A DNA stretch of 42,648 nucleotides from Bacteroidales bacterium (GTDB lineage Bacteria; Bacteroidota; Bacteroidia; Bacteroidales; WCHB1-69). The stretch spans positions 1 through 42,648 of the forward strand of contig JAFYAW010000007.1 of NCBI GenBank assembly GCA_017540505.1, read 5' to 3'. Below are positions 17,456 through 24,889 of the stretch, in pieces (within the stretch, counting starts at the first letter, position 1; every line of letters begins with the position of its first letter). Made by a program: the position numbers and the translations under genes. The notes beneath the pieces are model-generated. The model was not told the DNA's origin. It made no database searches and saw only the letters and a list, made by a program, of their open reading frames with translations.

Positions 17456-18316
17456 ATGAAAGGAATTGTATTGGCCGGCGGCGCCGGAACCCGCCTTCAC
17501 CCCATCACTTTGGCCATGAGCAAGCAGCTTATGCCCATCTATGACAAGCCCATGATCTATTACCCGATATCGACCCTCATGCAGGCCGACATTCGGGAAA
17601 TACTCATCATATCCACTCCGCAGGATCTGCCCAATTTCGAGCATCTGTTGGGCGACGGCTCCCGTATCGGCTGCCGTTTCGAGTACAAGGTGCAGGAGGT
17701 GCCCAACGGCCTTGCGCAGGCCTTTGTGCTTGGCGAGGAGTTCATTGGCGATGACAAGGCGGCGCTTGTGTTAGGCGACAACATCTTCTACGGTGGTGGC
17801 ATCGAGCACCATCTGATGGAGAGCAAGGACCCCGATGGCGGCGTGATTTTCGCCTATCACGTGTCGGATCCGGAGCGTTACGGCGTGGTGGAGTTTGATG
17901 CGGACATGAAGGCGGTATCCATTGAGGAGAAACCCAAGCAGCCGAAGTCCAACTATGCGGTTCCGGGGCTTTACTTCTACGACAACAGCGTGGTGGAGGT
18001 GGCCAAGAACATCAAGCCCAGTGCGCGTGGCGAGTACGAGATTACGGATGTGAACCGTTACTATTTGGAGGCTGGCAAGTTGAAGGTATGCAAATTGGAC
18101 CGTGGCACGGCCTGGCTCGACACGGGCACGTTCAACTCCTTGATTGAGGCCACGCAGTTCGTGCAGGTCATCGAGGCCCGTCAGGGCCTGAAGGTGGGCT
18201 GCATTGAGGAGATTGCCTACAAGCACGGCTTCATCGACGCCGCCCAGTTGGAGGAGATTGCCCAGCCCTTGATGAAGAGCGGCTACGGTGCCTACCTGAT
18301 GGGGCTGCTGAAGTAG
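17456..18316 (+). CDS. rfbA: Glucose-1-phosphate thymidylyltransferase
   Basis: Makes dTDP-glucose from dTTP and glucose 1-phosphate, the first step toward dTDP-L-rhamnose. The 286-residue protein begins [18 protein letters not shown], the nucleotidyltransferase loop with its catalytic Arg, then '[16 protein letters not shown]'. '[10 protein letters not shown]' carries a metal-binding Asp and '[19 protein letters not shown]' the sugar-site lysine region. rfbB, rfbC and rfbD are not adjacent, so this is a detached copy. It has its own promoter boxes and terminator and is bracketed by two copies of a 28-nt palindrome. Confidence 0.95.
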   Translation: MKGIVLAGGAGTRLHPITLAMSKQLMPIYDKPMIYYPISTLMQADIREILIISTPQDLPNFEHLLGDGSRIGCRFEYKVQEVPNGLAQAFVLGEEFIGDDKAALVLGDNIFYGGGIEHHLMESKDPDGGVIFAYHVSDPERYGVVEFDADMKAVSIEEKPKQPKSNYAVPGLYFYDNSVVEVAKNIKPSARGEYEITDVNRYYLEAGKLKVCKLDRGTAWLDTGTFNSLIEATQFVQVIEARQGLKVGCIEEIAYKHGFIDAAQLEEIAQPLMKSGYGAYLMGLLK

Positions 18317-18343
18317 CGAAGCCTATAAGATGATTTTTGCTAT

Positions 18344-18376
18344 AATCCCGTGACTGGTCAGTTGCGGGATTTTTTT
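18344..18376 (+). terminator. Terminator of rfbA
   Basis: AATCCCG (18344-18350) pairs with CGGGATT (18365-18371), with an inner ACTG/CAGT stem, and is followed by T6. Confidence 0.88.
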
Positions 18377-18432
18377 GTTGGTTCGACCGCTATATCGGAT
18401 GTTTTCATCGCGTTTTTGGGACAACGAAGGCG

Positions 18433-18460
18433 GTAGAGACGTTGCACGCAACGTCTCTAC
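18433..18460. repeat. 28-nt REP-like palindrome, copy B
   Basis: GTAGAGACGTTGC and GCAACGTCTCTAC form a perfect 13-bp stem around a 2-nt centre. Ends are identical to copy A, while inner pairs differ in a compensated way. It ends 15 nt beyond the 3' end of the M1 peptidase gene. Confidence 0.85.
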
Positions 18461-18475
18461 GGTCAATCCAGATCC

Positions 18476-20788
18476 TTATTTTTTCACAATCTTCTTTGTC
18501 AGATGCTGCTCCCCGCATTTGGCGTTCAGGAAATAGACGCCGCTGGCAAGGTGATGCACATTGAAGGTGTTGCTGCCCGGCTTTAGGCGCACGACCATCA
18601 CGGTGCGGCCCGTGGAGTCGGTAAGGGTGGCCCGTAGGGGCTTCTCGGTACCCTGAATCAGGATGTTGAGCTGGTCGGCAACCGGGTTGGGGTAGAGGTG
18701 CCATCCGGCGTGGTCCTCAATGTCGGCGACGCTCGCATTGGCATCTCCTACCGCCAAGCAATACTGCCCGGGTTGCAGGACGGCCGTCTTGACGTAGCCG
18801 GCTAACATACTGCCCGTACGCGTGTGATGGATTACACGCCACGGCATGGAGGCGTTTTCCCGGTAAAGCAGCTTTAACTGCGAGATGTCGTAATCGGCAT
18901 CAAACCACTCGTAATCCAACTGTCCCTCAAAACCTCGCCGGTAGCGGAACTGGATGTAGCCCGTCGGGATGGTGTTGATAGCTGTGTTGTAGGCCATCCC
19001 GATTGTCCAATAGTGCGTGTTGGCCATCTTGTAGATGCCGGCGGGAAGCTCGTCGGGAACATCCGGGGTCACCAAGTTGTGCTCGATGCGCACTAAGATG
19101 GTGTCGGGGAAGGACTCCAGACGGAAGGTGCAGTCGGCATCCGTGGGCGACCAGTTAGTCCCGTTGGTGAGCGACCGCGTGTAATCGATGACGGCATCTG
19201 TGATTTTCTCCGCGTAATCCACCATGCCGAAGGCGGGTATGAAGGGAATGTTCACATCCACGTGGCCGAACTCGCCCGAAAACGTCACGTTCGGGATGGT
19301 GTGCAGTTGGCGTTGCTCAGACACAAAGGTGAGGTCCACCCGATTGTTGTTGATGGGCTGGCTGGCGTGATGAAGCTTCTGGTGCAGATAGATACGGTAT
19401 TGGCTGCCCGATAGGGGTATGATGGAGTCGATGGAAAAATGCGGGAATCCGGGCTGGTGCACCCATCCCTCGTAAAAGGCGGTCAGATTGACACCCGTTT
19501 CCTGTGACAGGTAGTTGAAAAGTTCCGGCGAGGAGACATTCTGGAAGGCGTAGTGGTTGAGCAGGCTGCGCATTCCGCTGAAAAACAGCGAGTCGCCCAG
19601 ATAGTTGCGTAGGGTGTGCACAATCAGCGAGCCTTTGTCGTAGGAGTGCATGCCGTACGTGTGATTCTGCGGCACATTGTCCAGGGCGTAGTGCCCCTCG
19701 TCGTTGCTGGCAAGCTGCTGCAGCACCTCGTGATGCTTGTCGCGGATATAGCCGCTGTAGTTGTCGCTGATCAGGCCCGCGACTAGTGCTTCCGAGTAGG
19801 TGGCGAACCCCTCGTTGATCCACATCTCCTCGGCCTGTCGGCAGGTGATGAGGTCGCCGAACCAGTGGTGGAATAGTTCGTGCGCGTAGAGCTGCTCGTA
19901 TTCGGTGCCTCCGGTGATGGCAGCGTTGGGGTAGGCGATGTTGGTGGCGTGTTCCATGGCCCCACTATTGAAGTTGACAGCCACATAACCCACACGTTGC
20001 CAGCGGTATGGCCCGAACAGCCGCTCATACATGCGCAGGATGTCTTTCAGATGCACAAACGATCCGGCCACCTTGTTGATGGTACTCGGCTGCGCGTATA
20101 TTTGGATGGGGATGATGCGCTCCATGCCGTGGAATGTGTCGGCGTAGAGGTGGTAGTCGCCCACGGCCACGGAGGCCAGGTAGGTGGGGATGGGGTCTGT
20201 CATGTCCCAAGTCCACAAGCGGCTGCTGTCGGCCAGCATCAGCGAGTCGGTGAGCATGCCCCCGCAGACGGCCCTCTTGCCTGCCTCGGTGCGGACGTGC
20301 AACGTGTAGGTGGATTTGTCGGTGAACACATCCAGGCAGGGGAACCACACGCGTCCGATGACGTGCGGCTGGTAGTCAAGGTCCACCCCGATGTTATAGC
20401 AGTATTGCCCCGAGTAGTGGATGCCGCCCCAAGCCATGCCCGGCAGAAAGGGTGTGCCGTGGTAGCAGACGCGCACCGCGACGGTGTCGCCCTGCTGTAT
20501 GGTGGGGGTGCTGATGCGCATCTTCTCGCCCTGTTGGGTGAAGGCGGCCTGCTGCCCGCCGACAAAAGCGGAGTCCACGGTCAGTCCCGCCAGATCCAAG
20601 GTGATTTGGTTGAGGTTGTTTTGTTTGGCGATGACGGTGAGCTGTGCATCCCCATAAATGATTTTCGTGCTGAAGTCGCGGATGTCGAGCTGTAGGTCGT
20701 AGTGCGCCACGTGCAGGGTGTCGCCAAGGTCTTGGGCGTGCAGGGCGGCGGCGAAAAGGGCGATGAGGATGAGCAGGGTTCTTTTCAT
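18476..20788 (-). CDS. T9SS-secreted M1-family zinc metallopeptidase
   Basis: A 770-residue secreted aminopeptidase-like protein. An N-terminal signal peptide (about 1-19, MKRTLLILIALFAAALHAQ) is followed by the M1 beta domain. The exopeptidase loop reads 'GAMEH' (276-280, GAMEN in classical members), and the zinc site is 'HELFHHWFGD' from 303 with the third ligand in 'NEGFATYSEA'. After the catalytic domain comes a beta-rich region and a C-terminal T9SS type A sorting domain ('WHLYPNPVADQLNI' to 'ASGVYFLNAKCG', ending KKIVKK). I infer cleavage of peptides outside the cell or at the surface, supplying amino acids. The ATG at 20788 lies 60 nt from a -7 box. A minus-strand neighbour is absent on both sides. 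Confidence 0.93.
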   Translation of the reverse strand: MKRTLLILIALFAAALHAQDLGDTLHVAHYDLQLDIRDFSTKIIYGDAQLTVIAKQNNLNQITLDLAGLTVDSAFVGGQQAAFTQQGEKMRISTPTIQQGDTVAVRVCYHGTPFLPGMAWGGIHYSGQYCYNIGVDLDYQPHVIGRVWFPCLDVFTDKSTYTLHVRTEAGKRAVCGGMLTDSLMLADSSRLWTWDMTDPIPTYLASVAVGDYHLYADTFHGMERIIPIQIYAQPSTINKVAGSFVHLKDILRMYERLFGPYRWQRVGYVAVNFNSGAMEHATNIAYPNAAITGGTEYEQLYAHELFHHWFGDLITCRQAEEMWINEGFATYSEALVAGLISDNYSGYIRDKHHEVLQQLASNDEGHYALDNVPQNHTYGMHSYDKGSLIVHTLRNYLGDSLFFSGMRSLLNHYAFQNVSSPELFNYLSQETGVNLTAFYEGWVHQPGFPHFSIDSIIPLSGSQYRIYLHQKLHHASQPINNNRVDLTFVSEQRQLHTIPNVTFSGEFGHVDVNIPFIPAFGMVDYAEKITDAVIDYTRSLTNGTNWSPTDADCTFRLESFPDTILVRIEHNLVTPDVPDELPAGIYKMANTHYWTIGMAYNTAINTIPTGYIQFRYRRGFEGQLDYEWFDADYDISQLKLLYRENASMPWRVIHHTRTGSMLAGYVKTAVLQPGQYCLAVGDANASVADIEDHAGWHLYPNPVADQLNILIQGTEKPLRATLTDSTGRTVMVVRLKPGSNTFNVHHLASGVYFLNAKCGEQHLTKKIVKK

Positions 20789-20848
20789 AATATAATGCGG
20801 TTAAAAACTTTTCACAGATTATGGTTATTCTCTTTCTTATTACCGCGG

Positions 20849-20856
20849 CAAAGGTA
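20849..20856 (-). promoter_or_regulatory. -7 box of the M1 peptidase gene
   Basis: TACCTTTG on the minus strand matches TAnnTTTG, 60 nt upstream of the ATG. No good -33 element is seen. Confidence 0.5.
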
Positions 20857-20870
20857 GTGTTTTTTTTACC

Positions 20871-20900
20871 AACTTTCTTTTGGTGCTACAAAAGAAAGTT
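20871..20900. repeat. Perfect 12-bp hairpin
   Basis: AACTTTCTTTTG (20871-20882), loop GTGCTA, and CAAAAGAAAGTT (20889-20900). It stands just upstream of the M1 peptidase promoter and at the edge of a longer palindromic element. Confidence 0.75.
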
Positions 20901-20919
20901 GCAAAGAAAAGTAGCTTTC

Positions 20920-21092
20920 GCCGCTGAATTTTGTTTTGCTGAAAAAACGGCCATCGTACGCTAAAAAATCGAAACTTGCAACACTACACTGCGTTCCGTG
21001 TTGCTTCGGACAGTCGATTTTTCTTAACGCTTCACGATGGCTCGTTTTTGGAATCCGCCATGCGTCTTCCACGCAAAACAAAATAATGCGGC
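20920..21092. repeat. Long imperfect palindrome (MITE-like)
   Basis: Nested inverted repeats share one centre. Outer arms run from 20920-20939 (GCCGCTGAATTTTGTTTTGC) and 21073-21092; middle arms are GGCCATCGT (20949-20957) with ACGATGGCT (21034-21042) and AAAATCGA (20965-20972) with TCGATTTT; the inner arms are GCAACAC (20978-20984) and GTGTTGC. The right half has about 20 extra bases. No open frame of note is inside. Confidence 0.6.
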
Positions 21093-21131
21093 AATTTCCA
21101 AAGAGGATTTTCGATTGGTTTTTGGGAGCTT

Positions 21132-21271
21132 GAGTTATAGTTAAGAAGTTAAGGAACTAAGGAGTTAAGGCAGTTAGTCTTTGGGGTTTGGTGTTGGAAA
21201 TTGGGATTTGCGGTTTTCGATTTGCGTTCCTGGTTCTATGTTCTCAGTTCTATGTTCTTCGTTCTTTGTTC
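21132..21271. repeat. Twenty-unit degenerate heptamer array
   Basis: The 140 bases divide into 20 units of 7 nt without a break. Early units are GTTAAG-like (AGTTAAG, AAGTTAA, GGAACTA), middle units TTGG/TTTG-like, and the last six end in GTTC (CTGGTTC, TATGTTC, TCAGTTC, TATGTTC, TTCGTTC, TTTGTTC). The array runs straight into the first 39-bp direct repeat. It is the largest of seven arrays in the window. Confidence 0.7.
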
Positions 21272-21272
21272 C

Positions 21273-21311
21273 CGCCCTAACGCCGTTAGGCGTTGCATAT
21301 CTGTAGGAATG
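21273..21311. repeat. 39-bp direct repeat, copy 1
   Basis: Begins CGCCCTAACGCCGTTAGGCG and ends CTGTAGGAATG; identical to 21483-21521, 210 bp away. Its first 20 bases can form a hairpin (CGCC-TAACG with CGTTAGGCG). Confidence 0.85.
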
Positions 21312-21413
21312 CGGCGGCACAGGAATTAGAATTTCGGGAATTGCCATCTGCCGCCGCATGGACCGCAAGTGCGATGTGCACCATTCCGCCGGCGACGTAA
21401 GGCGCGGCGGAAT
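21311..21413. repeat. Double-hairpin element, copy 1
   Basis: First stem GCGGCGGCA (21311-21319) with TGCCGCCGC (21349-21357); second stem ATTCCGCCG (21383-21391) with CGGCGGAAT (21405-21413). The same two stems, in the same order and spacing and joined by similar sequence, recur at 31365-31466. Confidence 0.75.
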
Positions 21414-21482
21414 CTCCCCACGTCCCGGCGGAACGAAAGCTCGGTAGAATCCAATGAGTGTAAGGAATCAGGGATGGTGATT

Positions 21483-21521
21483 CGCCCTAACGCCGTTAGG
21501 CGTTGCATATCTGTAGGAATG
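21483..21521. repeat. 39-bp direct repeat, copy 2
   Basis: Exact copy of 21273-21311 in the same orientation. The two copies bracket the double-hairpin element. Confidence 0.85.
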
Positions 21522-21550
21522 GGGCCCCCGCACACAATATCGCGGCAAAA

Positions 21551-21808
21551 TCAAGGCAATAACAAGCCCCTGAAAGAGAGATCATGATGAAGTATTTCCT
21601 CGATATTTCGGATATCGATGTATATCTGCGCAAGACGGTGCTCAATTTCATCGTCTGTATGGTTTGTGTTGGTGATGACATTTAATTTCATTAGAGCTTT
21701 ACAAAACTCCAAACCATTGTGCAGCATAAGAAGGCTACAAGGAGTGTTTGGGTTGAAATAACGACCAAGAGAGTCAACGTGGAAGAATGCTCCCCATTTC
21801 GTGCCAAA
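21551..21808 (-). pseudogene. Possible 3' remnant of an unrecognised gene
   Basis: On the minus strand 85 codons are open without a start, between an in-frame TGA just upstream of 21808 and a stop at 21551. The translation looks protein-like ('FGTKWGAFFHVDSLGRYF', 'TDDEIEHRLAQIYIDIRNIE'). A 58-residue version could start at the ATG at 21727. It has no promoter box and is not recognised. I read it as a decayed gene fragment inside the repeat-rich zone; a genuine small protein is possible. Confidence 0.3.
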
Positions 21809-21864
21809 TCAGTAGACATTCATAAATATTTGGAAACAAAAAAACGGATTTGAAATTAAAAATG

Positions 21865-21872
21865 TATTTTTG
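21865..21872 (+). promoter_or_regulatory. -7 box of the sce7726-sce7725-RES cassette
   Basis: TATTTTTG matches TAnnTTTG, 37 nt upstream of the ATG at 21910. It is the only good promoter box seen before any of the three genes. Confidence 0.55.
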
Positions 21873-21909
21873 CAGCCTATGAAAGTCATCTAAAATTGGA
21901 TTGAATTTT

Positions 21910-22779
21910 ATGATGTTATTGGATTATTCATATCAGAGAACATTAGAAATGCGCGATTATTCCTCCGCATTTTCTCGTAGTGCTTTTAAGGATATTCTTG
22001 ACTTCAACGATTTTTCTCATATAAAATGGTTATATGACCGATATGGTACAAGAAGACCTCAATCAATATCTTATCTTGATTACTTAAAAAAAATCTACTC
22101 TGCCATTTCAAAAGAGTATCAATGTGAATATGTCTATAAAAACGAATTGCTTGGACATATAGTTAAGATGTACGGCACAAAAAACACTTGTGCGTTCAAT
22201 GAGTTCCGTGTCGGGAATTCGATTGTTGATATTGCACTATTCAATGGAGAGAGTAGAGCATTTGAAATTAAAACAGAGTATGACACCCTTAAAAGATTGG
22301 ATAAACAGCTGGATGATTACAAAAGGGTTTTTGACAAATGTTATTTGGTGATACCCCACAAAAAAGCAGATTTGTATAACGATATTGATGAAACCACAGG
22401 CATTATCACCTTAAAAAGGGATCGAGGACATATAATTCTCCAAAACATTCGAGAGGCTCAACAAAATAATAGTTTTGATTTAGATTTGTTAATGTCTTGT
22501 TTAAGAACAAAGGAATATGAGTCCATAATAAAAAAGTGGTTTGGGAGGCTTCCGGATGTCCCACTTTGTAGGATGTACAATGATTGTCTTTGTTTATTAC
22601 GCAAAATTCCAAATCAAGAATTAAAAGAAATGTTTTTAACGGAAGTAAAAGGACGACGACAGAATACAATGTTGTTATTAAAGGCCCCTTCTTTTTTAAG
22701 GCAAATGTGTCTGAGTCTAAATCTTTCTGCAAAAGAATTATTATATTTAGTTACCCTATTAAAAAAAACAATTTATTAA
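21910..22779 (+). CDS. sce7726-family protein with PD-(D/E)XK-like signature
   Basis: A 289-residue protein read from the ATG at 21910; a TTG at 21901 is less likely. The core at about 90-145 reads 'FNEFRVGNSIVDIALFNG' then 'AFEIKTEYDTLKRLDKQL', which I recognise as the sce7726 family (named after a Sorangium cellulosum gene). E98, D107, E119 and K121 give the spacing E-x8-D-x11-E-x-K of a PD-(D/E)XK nuclease fold; the DNA- or RNA-cleaving role is inferred, not shown. The C-terminal 150 residues are helical and basic with no motif I know. It is first in an AT-rich three-gene cassette, with its stop only 3 nt before the sce7725-type start. Base use is far more AT-rich than neighbouring housekeeping genes, suggesting transfer. 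Confidence 0.75.
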   Translation: MMLLDYSYQRTLEMRDYSSAFSRSAFKDILDFNDFSHIKWLYDRYGTRRPQSISYLDYLKKIYSAISKEYQCEYVYKNELLGHIVKMYGTKNTCAFNEFRVGNSIVDIALFNGESRAFEIKTEYDTLKRLDKQLDDYKRVFDKCYLVIPHKKADLYNDIDETTGIITLKRDRGHIILQNIREAQQNNSFDLDLLMSCLRTKEYESIIKKWFGRLPDVPLCRMYNDCLCLLRKIPNQELKEMFLTEVKGRRQNTMLLLKAPSFLRQMCLSLNLSAKELLYLVTLLKKTIY

Positions 22780-22782
22780 CAG

Positions 22783-23748
22783 ATGTATTTTCCGTATTTA
22801 AGAGGTAAACAATTTGAACTTAAAGCATTAAGGGAGTTTTCAGCCGAACATCAAAAGGTAAAGAGTATTGTCCCTATTATCGAAGCTGTAAACAGTAATT
22901 ATAGCACTTTAAACATTACCATCCAGGAGCTTCTTGCAAACAACATTCAGTTTGCTTTAATTATGAATCCTGTAAATGGAGATTTCTCTCATCCCAATAT
23001 TTCTTTTAATATTGTTAATGAACAAAACGGTCTTTTAGAACATCCTGACGATTGGATTCCGACATATTTATTTAACGGCAATCCTCAGTTTTTTCGAGAC
23101 GTTGTGTTAGAAGCTCCTTATTCACAAATAATGTTGGTGTTTAGAGATGCTGTTGATTTTGTTGACAACAGGACTTTAAATGAAATTGTTTCTAACGAAA
23201 AGGTTTCTTATATAGTTTTTAATAATGGGAGTGCAATTTCACGCCGATCTAAACGTTTTTTGCGAGAGATAGGCAAGAACATCATAGGGTTAAACGATTG
23301 TTTTAATGAAAAAGCAAGAAATGTTGATTACCTGGACAATGATGACGAACTTTTTTCTGAAATGCCATTCTACTATAACGATGATAATTTATATGGTTTT
23401 TCAGACTATACTGCATTATCAAGCAAATATGTTGAAGGGGGTATGATGCCATACGCTTTGGCTATCCATCTGACATATCAAAGAAATGATGATCAAATTT
23501 ACATTCATCATTTTGTTTCTGATTCAAATAGAACACGAGCTGATATTCGTGGTAAATTTTCGGAAGCAGTTCGGAAAATTCCACCATTTTATTATGAAAA
23601 TGGAATTACGATTACGAAAGCGGTGCAAGATTTAATAAATCGAGCAAATAGCGGGAATGAGTATCCGGGTTTAGGATACCTAAAAAAACTTTCTGTGCTG
23701 AATCATTTGGAACTAACATATAGAATTTTGCAATCCAATGTTAATTAG
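22783..23748 (+). CDS. sce7725-family protein, function unknown
   Basis: A 321-residue soluble protein. The N-terminus 'MYFPYLRGKQFELKALREF' is the hallmark of the sce7725 family, which is found paired with sce7726 in other bacteria. 'VKSIVPIIEAVNSN' and repeated hydrophobic strand-like segments ('IQFALIMNP', 'QIMLVFRDA', 'VSYIVFNNG') suggest an alpha/beta, perhaps barrel-like, fold; from memory this resembles the phage 'Beta protein' group, but I could not test that. No catalytic residues can be assigned. It is tightly packed between the sce7726 gene (3-nt gap) and the RES gene (11-nt overlap), so the three are almost certainly translated together. Strongly AT-rich. Confidence 0.75.
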   Translation: MYFPYLRGKQFELKALREFSAEHQKVKSIVPIIEAVNSNYSTLNITIQELLANNIQFALIMNPVNGDFSHPNISFNIVNEQNGLLEHPDDWIPTYLFNGNPQFFRDVVLEAPYSQIMLVFRDAVDFVDNRTLNEIVSNEKVSYIVFNNGSAISRRSKRFLREIGKNIIGLNDCFNEKARNVDYLDNDDELFSEMPFYYNDDNLYGFSDYTALSSKYVEGGMMPYALAIHLTYQRNDDQIYIHHFVSDSNRTRADIRGKFSEAVRKIPPFYYENGITITKAVQDLINRANSGNEYPGLGYLKKLSVLNHLELTYRILQSNVN

Positions 23749-24751
23749 TAGCTGTTGTTTCTTAGATGAAGAATTAAAATCTGAAGTTGAGAATGAATTC
23801 ACCCATTCAGACCAAATTTGTGACGTTTGTGGCATTAGAGGGAATCTAATAAAAATAGATCATTTTGCAGAATTTTTTGTGTGTATTGTTGGACTTTTCA
23901 AGAAAGATTCATCTTCTCAAAGCACCTTAATTGATATAGTCCAATCAAAATGGCATTTTTTTTCAAATAAATTATATGGTGAAGTCATTTTATCAACAAT
24001 TATTTCTGAATATGGATTAAGTATAAGTGTTCATGACAAAGTGTCTTTTATTGACGATATTCAATATGTAATTGATATTTGGAAAAACATCAAGAACATT
24101 TTGACTTCTAAGTATCGGTACTTTGTGGATTCTGATGAAATTGACAAATTGGATTTAATTACATTTGATAGCAGTAGTTACAGAATCCTACATAAAGGGG
24201 ATGTCTTGTTTAGAGCACGGATAACAGAAGAAGGGAAAGCAAAAATGACCCCGAAAGAGATGAAATGTCCTCCACGAAACAAATCTTGTGCTGGCAGGGC
24301 TAATCCAGTGGGAATTCCATACTTGTATTTATGCCAAAGTATAAAAACAACCTTTTATGAGGTTCATGCTGGTTATTTGGACAATATTAGTGTGGGTAGA
24401 TTTAGAATGATAAGAGATTTGAACATTATAGACTTCGACTTCCAGCTGTCTCCTTTTCCTGTATTTGTTGATGGCGGTAAAGATGAGTTGCTTAAACAAA
24501 TATCCAAATGTGAGTTTTTACAAGAAATAAGATCTGACCTCTCCAAGCCCCTAACACGATATGATACAGAATTGGAGTATGTCCCAACACAGTGGATATG
24601 TGAATATTGTAAGATTAATGGGGCAGATGGCATATCATTTACAAGTTCTTTAGATAAAACAGGTGTTAACTACGTCCTTTTCGATCAAAATGATGCAAAA
24701 TGCACCAAAGTTACAGCGCATACCATAAAAAAAATTGATATTAACGAATAA
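23738..24751 (+). CDS. HEPN/RES-type protein with RES (predicted NAD-degrading) domain
   Basis: A 337-residue two-domain protein. The N-terminal part (about 1-130) has 'SSCCFLDEELKSEVE' and 'ICDVCG', a Cys pattern I associate with the HEPN/RES N-terminal domain. The RES domain (about 145-330) shows R159 in 'LFRAR', R187 in 'GRANPVGIPYLYLCQ', E208 in 'TTFYEVHAGY', and 'ADGISFTSSLDKTGVNYVLF' with the conserved Ser region. RES toxins of Xre-RES modules are known NAD+ phosphorylases or NADases that stop growth by depleting NAD+. Here no Xre antitoxin is adjacent; the partners are sce7725 and sce7726 proteins. The ATG overlaps the sce7725 stop by 11 nt, showing translational coupling. I infer a toxin effector of a defence module. 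Confidence 0.75.
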   Translation: MLISSCCFLDEELKSEVENEFTHSDQICDVCGIRGNLIKIDHFAEFFVCIVGLFKKDSSSQSTLIDIVQSKWHFFSNKLYGEVILSTIISEYGLSISVHDKVSFIDDIQYVIDIWKNIKNILTSKYRYFVDSDEIDKLDLITFDSSSYRILHKGDVLFRARITEEGKAKMTPKEMKCPPRNKSCAGRANPVGIPYLYLCQSIKTTFYEVHAGYLDNISVGRFRMIRDLNIIDFDFQLSPFPVFVDGGKDELLKQISKCEFLQEIRSDLSKPLTRYDTELEYVPTQWICEYCKINGADGISFTSSLDKTGVNYVLFDQNDAKCTKVTAHTIKKIDINE

Positions 24752-24889
24752 TGTTTAGTATATGTAAACCACATTACATCTTCTCATGCAAATAGGGTTG
24801 ATTGGACACGATGATTATTCTATAGCCTTCCAATAAATGAAGGAACAAGGAGTTGGCAAATAAAACATGCTCTAAAAAACACATAAGCT

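Noticed and set aside
21273-21521. Integron attC-like sites suggested by CCTAACG and GTTAGGC
   Set aside because: The two core-like motifs are adjacent rather than tens of bases apart, the first does not fit RYYYAAC exactly, and no integrase or cassette array is present.
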